Notes: generated from the letters alone by a model not told the origin. A stretch of DNA of 64,000 bases from Acorus gramineus (GCA_030737835.1 JAUJYN010000017.1:124001-188000); one strand, 5' to 3'; shown: positions 24,421 to 35,687, counted from the first letter of the stretch. Made by a program: numbers and translations.

Positions 24421-24585
24421 CAGTCCCAAAATCCTATGTCACCCATTGAAGGGTGAGGGTGAGGGTATAGCGGGTTGGCGGAAGCGACCCGTTGGTTTTT
24501 GGTGCAGTTAGTCCCAATATCCTATGTCACCCATTGAAGGGTGAGGGTGAGGGTGTAGTGGGTTGGCGATTGAGCAACCCACGGC
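24421..24585 (+). repeat. Hairpin minisatellite in C 5' LTR (2 units)
   Basis: Units begin GTCCCAA(A/T)ATCCTATG. Each has hairpin 1 (CACCC, loop ATTGAA, GGGTG), a GGGTGAGGGTGAGGGT run and hairpin 2. In the second unit hairpin 2 is GTGGGTTG (24558-24565) with CAACCCAC (24575-24582). Copy number differs from the 3' LTR. Confidence 0.85.
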
Positions 24586-25129
24586 TTTGAGTTGTGCTAT
24601 CATTTGTGGATTAAGTAATATGAATTGTGGATTATAAGGATATCTGGTTGTGGTCAATATTGTCTGTGATGCATGGGTTGTGCCGTTCACTGAGCGTGTG
24701 GCTCACCCCTCGCATAATATTTTCTCTTCAGTGTCATCTGAGTCGGATCCAGAGGAGGAGCTCCCCGAGGGACTTCATCAGTAGCGGAGTAGCGCCACGT
24801 CCCGCGAGTTTCTGAGACTATCAGCATCCCTTGTGCCAGTATGTATTATTTTCCGTGCTTGGGCATGCGTTTGTGTTGTATTTGGATGTCTTTGTATGTA
24901 TATTGGCTCTCACAGGACATGTGATTATGTATGGAGTCTGTAGTGTGTTTTGATTACAGATTCAGTCTTTAGTTATCCGCATTTGGTGTATATATCATGT
25001 CAGCCCTGCTTTTGTTGTCTGTATGTCATTCTAGTAGCTTGTGTATGATATTATTGACCTCCTGTGTAGATTCTGATATTTTATATACACTTGCCGCGTC
25101 CCGGGGACGCCCGGGGCGTGACAAATTGG

Positions 25130-25141
25130 TGGTATCAGAGC
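25130..25141 (+). other. Primer-binding site of element C
   Basis: TGGTATCAGAGC matches the complement of the plant initiator tRNA-Met 3' end and lies six bases after the 5' LTR. Confidence 0.92.
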
Positions 25142-25243
25142 CTGGTCCTGTCAGAGCCAATGGTCTTCTTTCGTAGAGATGAGTCCTAGGATTTTGATAT
25201 GAGTATTCTGATCCTAGTGTCTGGTTTTCTTAGGATTGCTGAT

Positions 25244-26569
25244 ATGTCTCCTCGTGGAGGACGGCGCGGACATGGTCCCTCTCGACCTTTGGAGGTTTCC
25301 GGACCTGCCGGAGGCGAGGATGCTACTGGAGAGTCCATGGCTGTGAGGCCAGGATCGGCGCAGGAGCCTCCCGCACGGGAACGTGCGTTCGCTCGGATAG
25401 CGGATTCGGTGGAGACTCGGATCAAGGCACTGGAGGCGCAGACCAGAGCGTTGGTAGAGCAAGCGCGGGAGATCCGGGAGCTGAGGGTGGCCCGTGATGC
25501 AGTTCCACAGGTCCCCTTGGCAGCAGATTCGTCTGTGGTACCCAAAGTACCCCCAGTTCCCGTGGTGATTCTAGCGGCGAGGGTTCAGGATCCCCTGGTG
25601 AGGGAGGTGGGACTAGAGGCTGCAGCGCGAGTGCAGCAGAGTGGCCTCGCAGCCTTTTTGAAGCTCCATCCTCCAGAATTCTATGGCCAGTTGGCGGATC
25701 CCCTTGCCCCAGAGCGATGGTTGATGGAGGTGGAGGTGATCTTCTCGACCATGCTTTGCACCGATCGCCAGCAAGTCTCTTTGGCCACCTTCATGCTGAA
25801 GGGTAGCGCTGCCGACTGGTGGGCTATCCGAGTGGTGGACATTCCAGAGGGAGTGGAGCGGTTTTCTTGGGCAGGATTCCAGAGGTATTTCCTGGAGGAG
25901 TACTTCCCGTTCTCGGCGCAGCAGATCGTGGTGCAGGAGTTTGAGCGGTTGACGCAAGGCTCTATGTCTGTCGCCGATTACTCCACGCGCTTCACGAGGC
26001 TATCCAGGTTCGCTCCAGCTTTGGTGATGGACGAAGAGGCGCGGTGCCGTCGTTTCGAGTTTGGCCTCTGCAGCGCCATTCGGGTGCATGTCTCCTCCCA
26101 GGCTTTCTCGAGGTTCTCGGACTTGGTGTCTCGGGCGAAGACAGTCGAGCGAGACCTCGGGATTATCGTGGGGGTTCCGACCCCACCTGCAAATCAGGGT
26201 CCTTCCGGGAGTCGGGACCAGGGGCAGCACAAGAGGAGGAGGCCCCGTTTCGATCAGTCAGCGGCTGTCTCTCCTCCAGCTGATGTGGTGCCAGAGTGGG
26301 ATCCAGCACCCATTGCGGCAGTGCCCATCCAGTCCTGGCGGCCGGGGAGGCGGCGCTGTTTCCATTGTCAGCGCATCGGGCATATTAGATACAATTGCCC
26401 TGATGCTGGCCGACCCTGTGTGCTACCTCAGCAGTGGCAGCCGGCGGGGCGTGCTCCTGCTCCTCTGCCGCAGTTTGTTCAAGGCAGAGTTGCAGCTCTT
26501 TCGGCTGAGGAGGCGCAGGTTTCGGGCGTCATGGTTCGAGGTAATGTTTTGTTCCCTAGCTGCCTATGA
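25244..26569 (+). CDS. Gag protein of element C
   Basis: The intact frame is 442 codons long when started at the Met of MSPRGGRRGHG. That start is preferred over an in-frame ATG 45 bp upstream because the equivalent Met is also the first usable one in element B (58670), where the upstream frame is not conserved. The protein has an Arg/Gly-rich N-terminus, a helical region, a retrotransposon Gag core (about residues 115-220, with FLKLHPPEFYG, MLKGSAADWWA and YFLEEYFP), a basic stretch (HKRRRPRF) and a CCHC zinc knuckle (CFHCQRIGHIRYNC). It follows the A/B Gag up to VRG near 26541, then departs just before the protease and stops after about ten foreign residues. It probably forms particles and binds element RNA, with enzymes supplied in trans. 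The family assignment is secure; the trans-mobilisation is inference. Confidence 0.92.
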   Translation: MSPRGGRRGHGPSRPLEVSGPAGGEDATGESMAVRPGSAQEPPARERAFARIADSVETRIKALEAQTRALVEQAREIRELRVARDAVPQVPLAADSSVVPKVPPVPVVILAARVQDPLVREVGLEAAARVQQSGLAAFLKLHPPEFYGQLADPLAPERWLMEVEVIFSTMLCTDRQQVSLATFMLKGSAADWWAIRVVDIPEGVERFSWAGFQRYFLEEYFPFSAQQIVVQEFERLTQGSMSVADYSTRFTRLSRFAPALVMDEEARCRRFEFGLCSAIRVHVSSQAFSRFSDLVSRAKTVERDLGIIVGVPTPPANQGPSGSRDQGQHKRRRPRFDQSAAVSPPADVVPEWDPAPIAAVPIQSWRPGRRRCFHCQRIGHIRYNCPDAGRPCVLPQQWQPAGRAPAPLPQFVQGRVAALSAEEAQVSGVMVRGNVLFPSCL

Positions 26570-27690
26570 ATATATGTGTGTGTTGGTTGCTGTTAAGCAT
26601 GTGTGTGTGTTATCTCGTTGAGCGGGTAATGAATGTGGTTGTTCGAGTTAAAGAGGCCGGGTTGTAGCCGTCCTGGCAGGAGGCTCTCATCCGTAGGTAC
26701 CGCCGATGCAGTCGGAGGGGTACTGATCGTGGGAGTATGTCAGGTAGGGGCTAACCCGGAAATGGATTAATGGATGGTGCCGCGAGCGTGGAATCGCTCT
26801 CCCCTTCGTCGGATCCGCGTAGTACAGCCCCGGCGTTAGACAGGCTCCCGGTCAGAGGACCAGGCGAGCTACGGAGCGGGGAGAGGCTACCGGTGGACCA
26901 GGGGTAGAGAGCAGTCTAAGTCTCTCCCAAAGTCCCAATATGTCTCCTGATGGGAGTGAGGGTGTGGATGAGACAAAGACGCGTCACCTCGTGACCCAAT
27001 TGTTGTTCGACCATTCCCGATGATGTTGGGTTCGGTCCTGTAATGGATGATGTCGCGAGTATGGAATCGTTCTCCCCTTCGTTGGACCCGAGTAGGGACT
27101 CCTCAGCGTTAGAGAGGCCTTCCTGACAGAGGGCTCCCCTCAGTAGGCACCTCCTGATTTGGTTTCGGACTGTGCTGAATTGTGGGAGCGGACCAGGCGG
27201 CCTACGGTGTGGAGGAGAGGCTACCGGTGGACCAGGGGTGAAGAACAGTCTAAGTCTCTCCCAAAGTCCCAATATGTCTCCTGATGGGAGTGAGGGTGTG
27301 GATGAGACGAAGACGCGTCGCCTCGTGACCCAATTGTTGTTCGACCGTTCCCACGGATGTTGGGTCCGGTCTTGTGATGGAGGTTGAAGGTTATCGGTGG
27401 GTGATTATCTAGGTGTAGATGATCAAATGCGGTTGGTGGTATTCTTTAGGGCTGATGTCTTCTTCTAGTGTTCCTTTCTGGATTAAGGGGCCTTGTGAGG
27501 TCAGCGTTGAAACCCGGGCTAGGGTACTTCGTGTTCTTTGTTTGGTTGTCGGGGTATCCTATGTCGGGATTTCATACTGCTTTCCCGAGGTTTCTTTTCC
27601 CAGTCAAGGGATACCCTGGAAGCATCAGCTGGTGATGGATCAGGTGTGAGTTTTGGTTGGAGGTTAAGGCCTTTTGGGCTGAGTAATTTC
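26570..27690 (+). other. Non-coding internal module of element C with LTR-like segments
   Basis: No gene is seen. Two tandem diverged copies (about 26740-26960 and 27040-27300) resemble the part of the LTRs that runs from GGATCC and GTTAGACAGG to the AGTCCCAA minisatellite. A later stretch (about 27485-27615) resembles the LTR segment GGGGCCTTGCGAGG ... GGTTGTCGGGGT. The order is rearranged relative to the LTR. This material occupies the place of protease and most of RT. Confidence 0.7.
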
Positions 27691-27691
27691 T

Positions 27692-27979
27692 GGTAAAGGC
27701 ATATCTGTGGACCCGGGCAAGACGCTCGTCGCGTCTTATTGGCGTCGACCGTCGAACCCTGCTAGGATTCGGAGCTTCCCGAGTTTGGCGGGTTATTGCA
27801 GGAAGCTTGACGAGGGTCTCTCGAAGATAGCTGTTCCTCTTAACCGCCTTACTTGGAAGGGTGTCCGGTTCGAGTGGTCCCCTTCTTGCGAGGAGAGCTT
27901 CCTGGAGTTTTATCAGAGGCTCACCTCAGCGCCAATTCTTACCTCTCCGTCTTGGAGTGGTGGGTTCGCAGTTGGGTAA
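27692..27979 (+). pseudogene. RT C-terminal / RNase H N-terminal remnant (element C)
   Basis: The translation follows A pol from [12 protein letters not shown] to SGGFAV (compare nt 1640-1920), with WRRPSNPARIRSF, the AGYCRK region and [11 protein letters not shown] clear. It has no catalytic residue and stops at the RNase H start. It is a deletion remnant, not a working enzyme. Confidence 0.88.
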
Positions 27980-28200
27980 AGGTGTCCGTGATCCTGCTCA
28001 CGTCATCCCGTTCGAGCCGCTCGTCTCTGAGCCGGACAGTCATTCGTGGAGCAGTCGATTGAGATCATGGACCGCCGCGTGAGGAGGCTCTGCACCAAGA
28101 CCGTCCAGTTGGTCGAGGTGCGATGGCAGCACCGTTCCGGTGTCAAGGACACATGGAAGCTCATGGATGCCAGGTGTGACGCATCTTTTCCCCTCCTAGA
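27980..28200 (+). pseudogene. Integrase C-terminal / chromodomain remnant (element C)
   Basis: It resumes at the position equivalent to [11 protein letters not shown] of A and runs to the end of the chromodomain ([28 protein letters not shown]) with a frame change. About 1.6 kb of RNase H and integrase coding sequence is missing between this and the preceding remnant. It precedes the polypurine tract at its normal distance. Confidence 0.85.
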
Positions 28201-28232
28201 TGTTTTTGCATATTTTGAGGACAAAATTTCCT

Positions 28233-28245
28233 AAGGGGGGAAGAA
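28233..28245 (+). other. Polypurine tract of element C
   Basis: AAGGGGGGAAGAA lies directly before the 3' LTR start TGTTATATATG. Confidence 0.9.
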
Positions 28246-31200
28246 TGTTATATATGTGTCACTTTTTAGCCTGCTGGTAACCGTTAGAGCGTTCTGGCAG
28301 TTTTTCGTTTTTTTCGGTTTTTCGATCGGTACCGCTAATTTTTGGACTGTTAGCTATCGTCCTGAGCTAGAGGACTCCGATTGAAAATTTAACTGCATAT
28401 TTGGTGTCCTGGTGCCATTTTAGACCTCTCACGAAAATTTCATCGAATTCCGGCATCGTTTCCAAAATTTTCGCAGTTCCGGGGCGTATCCGGGTTTTTA
28501 AGTCGCGCACTATAAATAAGTGGGATCTAAAATCCCGAGTTACTGTTCATCATCCCCGACCTTGAGCATTTTCTCTCTCCCCTCTCTCTTTTTCTCACTT
28601 TCAAGCCCCCTAGAGCCCTCAAGGCTTAAAACCTAAAACATAGGAAGTGTAGATCGGGTCCCGATCTACACTCCGGTGTTTTCAAATCCCAATTCCGGCG
28701 AGTTTTGCCCATCCGTCCGCCCTCTCTTCGTCCCTGATTTGAGCCATCTCGGCGGTGGAGGTAGATCGGGGCGTAGGAGAGCCTTTGAGAAAGGTTTCGG
28801 CGCGCGGAGAGCCACCGGACTTCCCCTCCTCCCCTTGGTAAGCCCCCTTTCCCTCTTTTTCTTGCATAGATGTATGCTAGGGGGGTGGTTTTGTGGTTGG
28901 GAAGCGGTTGGCGGCGGTGGGTGGCCGTCGGAGGGCTGTGGGAGGCGGTCGGAGGCTGTGGTGGTGGTCGGAGGTGGGTGGTAGAGGAGCTCGGGCTCGG
29001 GCAGGATGGCAGGGCAGCAGCAGCAGGCGCAGCAGCCGCAGGCGCAGCAGGCAGGGCCGCAGGCAGGGCGCGCGCGTGCGTGCGCGCGGGCGTGCGCTCG
29101 GGCTGGCGCTGGGCGTGCCTGGTGCTGGGCGTGCAGGGCTAGTCGGGTGCTAGGCTGGTAGGGCTAGCTGGGTAGGCGGGAGCAGGTGCACCAGTTTGCT
29201 GGGCGCGCGAGCGCGTGCGCTCGGGGGGTGCAGGGAGAGGCGTGCGGAGCAGGCTGCTGGGCTGTGTGCGCTGGCAGGTCGGGCGAGCTGACTGGGCGCG
29301 CAGGCGAGCAGGGCAGGGGCGCTCGGGCATCAGGCGGGCAGTGCCCCGGGCGTGCAGGCGAGCGGTGCTCGGGCCACTCGGCGACGCGCGCAGGCAGGCA
29401 ACGCGGGCAGCAGCGCGGGCAGGCTGGCAGGCGCGCTGGGCGCGTGTTGCGCGGGCGTGCGCGTGGACGCTGGGTGAGGGTCCCGGGCGCTGGGCGCTGG
29501 CGGGCGCAGTCGGGCGCGCAGTCGTGCGCGGGTGCGTGCGCGCGGGTGCGCGCGCGAGCGGGGGTGTGCGCGGGAGTCCGCGCGGGTGCGCGCGGGCGTG
29601 CGCGCGAGCGTGCGCGCGCGCGGGCAGGGCGCCTGGGCACTGTGCCTGGGTGCTGGGCAGGGCGCCTGGGCATGCGCCTGGGCGCGGTGCTGGGGGCCAG
29701 TGTGCGCGGTGCTGGGGGCCAGTGCGTGCGCGTGCTGGGGCGTGCGTGCAGTGCGCGCGGGGGCGCGCTGGGCTGGCGCGCGGTGCGCGCGGGCGCGCGC
29801 GAGTGTGCGCGTGCGTGCGGCGGTGCGTCGGGGCGCGCGGGCCGGCGTGCGACAGTGCGCCGGTGGTGTCCGGGTGTGCGGGCTGGGCTCGGCAGTGCGC
29901 CTTGGCGCGCGGGCCGAGGCTCGGCTGTGCGCCCGGGGCGGGTGGCCGTGCGTGCGGCTGCCCGGTGGGTTCGGGAGTGAGTCGGGATGCTCGGATACAC
30001 GTGCGTACGGGCCGTATGTACGTTTATCCGAGTGTTGGGTATTTTAGATGTATTTTTGGGTATTTTATGCATTGTTCTCACCATATTGAATGTCTGTCTT
30101 GCAGATCTAGACGAACGGTCGCGCGACGACCCCGATCTCTGGTGAGTCGGACAATCCAACCCAGTAGAGAGGTGTTATACGCACTTGGGCGTATACCGAC
30201 CTCTCCTGGGGCACCAGGGATAAATATTGACATATTGTAATGTGTATATCATGCGAGCATGATTAAATTGTAGAATGCATGTTACCCTAGACTTTGCATG
30301 TTAGGGACTTGCACCCTTAGGATATGTGTATGAGCCATGCAGCATGTCCCCTGGTTCCATGTTAGGAAGCCCGGCTGATGCATGTGCCCTACTAGTTTAT
30401 TTATTTGATTAAATGCTAGTATTTGTTAAATTGCATGTTATAGTGAATATTATAGGGGAGGGGCCTTGCGAGGACAGCGGTGAGACCCGGGTTAGGGTAC
30501 ACCGTGTTCCTTGTTTGGTTGTCGGGGTGCCCTATAACGGGAACTCACGCTGCCCTCCCGAGTTTCTTTCCCACAATGATATTCCACCCTTGTTATAACC
30601 TTATGCATGTTCCCCGCATCGTAGTTATGCGCCCTGGTGGGTTCTGAGGAATTCAGGACATTAGTGTTGTTATAATGTGCCGTCTGCGGATCCAAGTGGA
30701 TCATATGCGATGGGTAGGCTGTTCTGTTCCCTTCGTTGGATCCGGTAGAGACTACCCCAGCGTTAGACAGGCCTTCCTGACAGAGGGCTCCCATCAGTAG
30801 GCACCTCCTGATTTAGGACGGACTGTGCTGAATGTGGGAGTAGACCAGGCGGCCTACGGAGTGGAGGAGAGACTATCGGTGGACCAAGGGTGACCAACAG
30901 CCTAGTCAGTCCCAAAATCCTATGTCACCCATTGAAGGGTGAGGGTGAGGGTGTAGTGGGTTAGCGATGAACGACCCACTGGAGTTGTGATTGGATGCTT
31001 GTAAGTCCCAAAATCCTATGTCACCCATTGAAGGGTGAGGGTGAGGGTATAGCGGGTTGGCGGAAGCGACCCGTTGGTTTTTGGTGCAGTTAGTCCCAAT
31101 ATCCTATGTCACCCATTGAAGGGTGAGGGTGAGGGTGTAGTGGGTTGGCGATTGAGCAACCCACGGCTTTGAGTTGTGCTATCATTTGTGGATTAAGTAA

Positions 31201-31705
31201 TATGAATTGTGGATTATAAGGATATCTGGTTGTGGTCAATATTGTCTGTGATGCATGGGTTGTGCCGTTCACTGAGCGTGTGGCTCACCCCTCGCATAAT
31301 ATTTTCTTCAGTGTCATCTGAGTCGGATCCAGAGGAGAAGCTCCACGAGGGACTTCATCAGTAGCGGAGTAGCGCCACGTCCCGCGAGTTGCAGAGACTA
31401 TCAGCATCCCTTGTACCAGTATGTATTATTTTCCGTGCTTGGGCACGCGTTTGTGTTGTATTTGGACGTCTTTGTATGTATATTGGCTCTCACAGGACAT
31501 GTGATTATGTATGGAGTCTGTAGTGTGTGTTGATTACAGATTCAGTCTTTAGTTATCCGCATTTGGTGTATATATCATGTCAGCCCTGCTTTTGTTGTCT
31601 GTATGTCATTCTAGTAGCTTGTGTATGATATATTATTGACCTCCTGTGTAGATCCTGATATTTTATATACACTTGCCGCGTCCCGGGGACGCCTGGGGCG
31701 TGACA
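28246..31705 (+). repeat. 3' LTR of element C (3460 bp)
   Basis: It has the same layout as the 5' LTR: TATA box at 28511-28518, splice-bounded GC-rich segment at 28838-30104 (1267 bp), 37-nt block at 30105-30141 followed by GGTGAGT, and a three-unit hairpin minisatellite at about 30907-31165. It ends GGGGCGTGACA at 31705, followed by the ATAGC target copy. Confidence 0.93.
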
Positions 31706-31710
31706 ATAGC
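31706..31710. other. Right target-site duplication of element C (ATAGC)
   Basis: ATAGC follows the 3' LTR and continues in phase into the satellite (ATAGCCACCGGTTC). It matches the left flank except for one deleted A. Confidence 0.75.
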
Positions 31711-33194
31711 CACCGGTTCTATAACCATGTTCCATGGTCACCTCCCTTCTTAACCGCTCTGGTACCCACCTCCTCCATGTTGATCTTCCAATGGACCTCC
31801 ATATTCATTTTCCATATCCGGCTCCTCCTGCAAATTGACTAGAATATGCTCTATATGACACTATAGAGCATCGTGCAGATAACGTGTTAAAAATCGAAGT
31901 AAAAGAATAAAATTAAATATACCAAATAAAAGAGAAATACGAGAGAGAGAAGAAGGAAGAGCTTTTTATGTATTTTTTATGTTCTTGATTGATACAATGA
32001 ATACAATGCAGGCCTATATTTATAGACAGTAAAATATAATAACAAACAAGATTTGAGGGGATTTTGTGTTACCAATATAAGTAATTACAAAGTCAAAATG
32101 ATTGAGTCCAATCCTTTATGATAAGTGATTACAAAGTCAACAGTGGTTATCCATAGTGGTCATCCATATTTACAACATTTTTAATATTATATCAAAACTC
32201 ATTAATAAATGTTATTAATATTAATCTATTTTTATTAAAATTATACTATTGAAAATGTCTAGTTGAAACCTATAAAATAAGTGTAATATTAAATGGTTTC
32301 TGAGTTATTTTTAAATTAGTATTTTTTAATTAAATAAAATAACATATCTTGAATAATCAAACATATGAGTATCTATTTAACCCGTCCCAAAAGGAAACTA
32401 CGAGTCACAGAATAAGCCATTGGAAACTACAAGTCATAACAGCAAAAAATCCAGTAGGTCATCTCCATAGCCACCGGTTCTATAACCATGTTCCATGGTC
32501 ACCTCCCTTCTTGACCGCTCTGGTACCCACCTCCTCCATGTTGATCTTCCAATGGACATCCATATTCATTTTCCATATCCCGCTCCTCCTACAAATTGAC
32601 TAGAATATGCTCTATATGACAATATAGAACATCATGCAGATAACGTGTTAAAAATCGAAGTAAAAGAATAAAATTAAATATACCAACTAAAAGAGAAATA
32701 CGAGAGAGAGAAGAAGGAAGAGCTCTTTATGTATTTTCTATGTTCTTGATTGATACAATGAATACAATGCAGGCCTATATTTATAGACAGTAAAATATAA
32801 TAACAAACAAGATTTGAGGGGATTTTGTGTTACCAATATAAGTAATTACAAAGTCAAAATGATTGAGTCCAATCCTTTATGATAAGTGATTACAAAGTCA
32901 AAAGTGGTTATCCATAGTGGTCATCCATATTTACAACATTTTTAATATTATATCAAAACTCATTAATAAATGTTATGAATATTAATCTATTTTTATCAAA
33001 ATTATACTATTGAAAATGTCTAGTTGAAACCTATAAAATAAGTGTAATATTAAATGGTTTCTGAGTTATTTTTAAATTAGTATTTTTTAATTAAATAAAA
33101 TAACATATCTTGAATAATCAAACATATGAGTATCTATTTAACCCGTCCCAAAAGGGAACTACAAGTCACAGAATAAGCCATTGGAAACTACAAG
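31706..33194. repeat. Satellite block 2 (about two 758-bp units)
   Basis: This is a direct continuation of block 1 across element C, in the same orientation. It is cut at 33194 (ACTACAAG) by the D-type LTR start TGTTGTGCC. The five bases ACAAG are the expected D target site, but no matching copy is found at the right end of the compound block. Confidence 0.95.
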
Positions 33195-35687
33195 TGTTGT
33201 GCCTGTGTCATTTTGGAGCGCTCTGTTTGAAAATTTTGGGTACATAAATTTTTTTCGTAAGTTATGTATTTCCAATTTGCCGTTTGGATTTGATTTTGTA
33301 AAAATCCAAGATGAAGAGGTAAAATTCTGATTTTATTATGAGACGTCCAGTTTTGAGTTAGCTTTCGTTTGGAAGTGGAATTAGATCAACTGGATTCTTG
33401 TAGTAAAAGTTATGGGTATTCTTCCAAGTGTATCCCGGGGATGGAAATTCTGGCTGCAGCCCTGTTCCATGTTTGACTCTAAATTCGGAATAGCTGGGGA
33501 GATTATTTGATCATGTCATAAACATGAAAGTTGTAGATAATCTTCTTAGCTTTCCACCGGTTTTGGAATTGATCCATTCGGAGCTATATCGAGGAAGTTA
33601 TGGCTGTTCTAGTGAAGCTTGCGCAGAATTTCGAGTGAAAGGGTGCGTATGTCATTTCCCCTTAAGTTATATGATAAATATCTCATCTATCTCTCTCTCC
33701 CTCCCAAGTGCACGTCGACCTTCATCTGAGGCTCTCTCTTTCACCTCTTCAAGCCCCCCCTTGTGTTTGTTTAAATGCCCCAAAGAGAAGGAGGAGGTGG
33801 AGGAGGAAGTGGTGGTGGATTCTTGGTGCATGTGTGATGGTTGTTTGTTTTCCTCTCTCTCAAGCTCTCCCTTTCCATGCTTTCCCCCCCCCCCTGATTT
33901 TGGCTGAAGAGGAGGCTGAGGAGAGGTGGTGGTGGTGGTGGTTTCGGTGGCGGCGTTTCGGTGCGCGAAGGGCCCCCGAACATCCCCCTTTGTTCCCCCT
34001 CCAAGATCTGGACGGACGGTCGCGCGACGACCCCGATCTCTGGTGAGTGGGACAATCCAACCCAGTAGAGAGGTGTTATACGCACTTGAGCGTATACCGA
34101 CCTCTCCTGGGGCACCATGGATAGATATTGGCATGTGAAATATGTATATCATGCGAGCATGATTTAATTGTAGAATGCATGTTACCCTAGACTTTGCATG
34201 TTAGGGACTTGCACCCTTAGGATATGTATATGAGCCATGCAGCATGTCCCCTGGTTCCTTGTTAGGAAGCCCGACCGATGCATGTGCCCTACTAGTTTAA
34301 TTTATTAAATTAAATGCTAGTAAATGTTAAATTGCATGTTATAGTGAATATTATAGGGAAGGGCCCTTGCGAGGACAGCGGTGAGACCCGGGTTAGGGTA
34401 CACCGTGTTCCTTGTTTGGTTGTCGGGGTGTCCTATAACGGGAACTCACGCTGCCCTCCCGAGTTTCTTTCCCCAACAATATTCCACCTTGTTATAACCT
34501 TATGCATGTTCCCCGCATCGTAGTTATGCGCCCTGGTGGGTTATGAGGAATTCAGAACATTAGTGTTGTTATAATGTGCCGTCTGCGGATCCAAGTGGAT
34601 CATATGCGATGGGTAGGCTGTTCTGTTCCCTTCGTTGGATCCGGTAGAGACTACCCCAGTGTTAGACAGGCCTTCCTGACAGAGGGCTCCCATCAGTAGG
34701 CACCTCCTGATTTAGGACGGACTGTGCTGAATGTGGGAGTAGACCAGGCGGCCTACGGAGTGGAGGAGAGACTATCGGTGGACCAAGGGTGACCAACAGC
34801 CTAGTCAGTCCCAAAATCCTATGTCACCCATTGAAGGGTGAGGGTGAGGGTGTAGTGGGTTGGCGATGAACGACCCACTGGAGTTGTGATTGGATGCTTG
34901 TAAGTCCCAAAATCCTATGTCACCCATTGAAGGGTGAGGGTGAGGGTGTAGCGGGTTGGCGGAAGCGACCCGTTGGTTTTTGGTGCAGTTAGTCCCAATA
35001 TCCTATGTCACCCATTGAAGGGTGAGGGTGAGGGTGTGGCGGGTTGGCGGAAGCGACCCGCTGGTTATGTGTAGCCAGTCCCAATATCCTTTGTCGCCCA
35101 TTGAAGGGTGAGGGTGAGGGTGTAGTGGGTTGGCGATTGAGCAACCCACGGCTTTGAGTTGTGCTATCATTTGTGGATTAATTAATATGAATTGTGGATC
35201 ATAAGGATATCTGGTTGTGGTCAATATTGTCTGTGATGCATGGGTTGTGCCGTTCACTGAGCGTGTGGCTCACCCCTCGCATAATATTTTCTTCAGTGTC
35301 ATCTGAGTCGGATCCATAGGAGGAGCTCCCCGAGGGACTTCATCAGTAGCGGAGTAGCACCACGTCCCGCGAGTTGCAGAGACTATCAGCATCCCTTGTA
35401 CCAGTACGTATTATTTTCCGTGCTTGGGCACGCGTTTGTGTTGTATTTGGACGTCTTTGTATGTATATTGGCTCTCACAGGACATGTGATTATGTATGGA
35501 GTCTGTAGTGTGTTTTGATTACAGATTCAGTCTTTAGTTATCCGCATTTGGTGTATATATCATGTCAGCCCTGCTTTGTTGTCTGTATGTCATTCTAGTA
35601 GCTTGTGTATGATATTATTGACCTCCTGTGTAGATTCTGATATTTTATATACACTTGCCGCGTCTCGGGGACGCCCGGGGCGTGACA
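33195..35687 (+). repeat. 5' LTR of element D (2493 bp, intronless form)
   Basis: It starts TGTTGTGCCTGTGTCATTTT and ends GGGGCGTGACA. The U3 is unrelated by eye to the A/C/E U3, while the downstream part (from ATCTGGACGGACGG onward) is shared with them. At 34005/34006 the sequence reads CCAAG/ATCTGG with no GC-rich segment between. LTR F has the same flanks with an 827-bp GT...AG segment at exactly this junction. A four-unit hairpin minisatellite lies at about 34806-35152. Confidence 0.92.

Larger units (their letters stand above)
21711..25123 (+). repeat. 5' LTR of element C (3413 bp)
   Basis: It starts TGTTATATATGTGTCAC and ends CGGGGCGTGACA. It shares its U3 start with the A/B LTRs but has a clear TATA box, a longer GC-rich splice-bounded segment (22303-23618) and a two-unit hairpin minisatellite. 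It pairs with the LTR at 28246-31705. The two differ by indels in the GC-rich part and by minisatellite unit number (2 against 3). Confidence 0.93.
21711..31705 (+). mobile_element. Element C, non-autonomous gag-only Ty3/gypsy relative
   Basis: This is a complete element with two LTRs (21711-25123 and 28246-31705), a primer site, an intact gag frame, two short pol remnants and a polypurine tract. It interrupts the satellite. The left flank ends CATCTCCATGC and the right flank starts ATAGCCACCGG, so the target duplication is ATAGC with one A missing on the left (ATGC, 21707-21710). Protease, most of RT, RNase H and nearly all of integrase are absent, so it would depend on a partner. The layout resembles the class described in plants as TR-GAG. 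Confidence 0.9.

Noticed and set aside
27419-27649. Small frame in the C internal region
   Set aside because: It overlaps the LTR-like non-coding module, has no domain and is not conserved as a frame in D or E.
33524-33907. A 127-codon frame in the D 5' LTR (also at 39654-40034)
   Set aside because: It lies in LTR leader sequence, runs through pyrimidine and GGA-type simple repeats, is altered by indels between the two LTR copies, and has no recognisable domain.
34806-35152. Telomere-like GGGTGAG repeats
   Set aside because: The runs are two or three short copies inside each LTR minisatellite unit, not long TTTAGGG arrays, so they do not mark a telomere or interstitial telomere.
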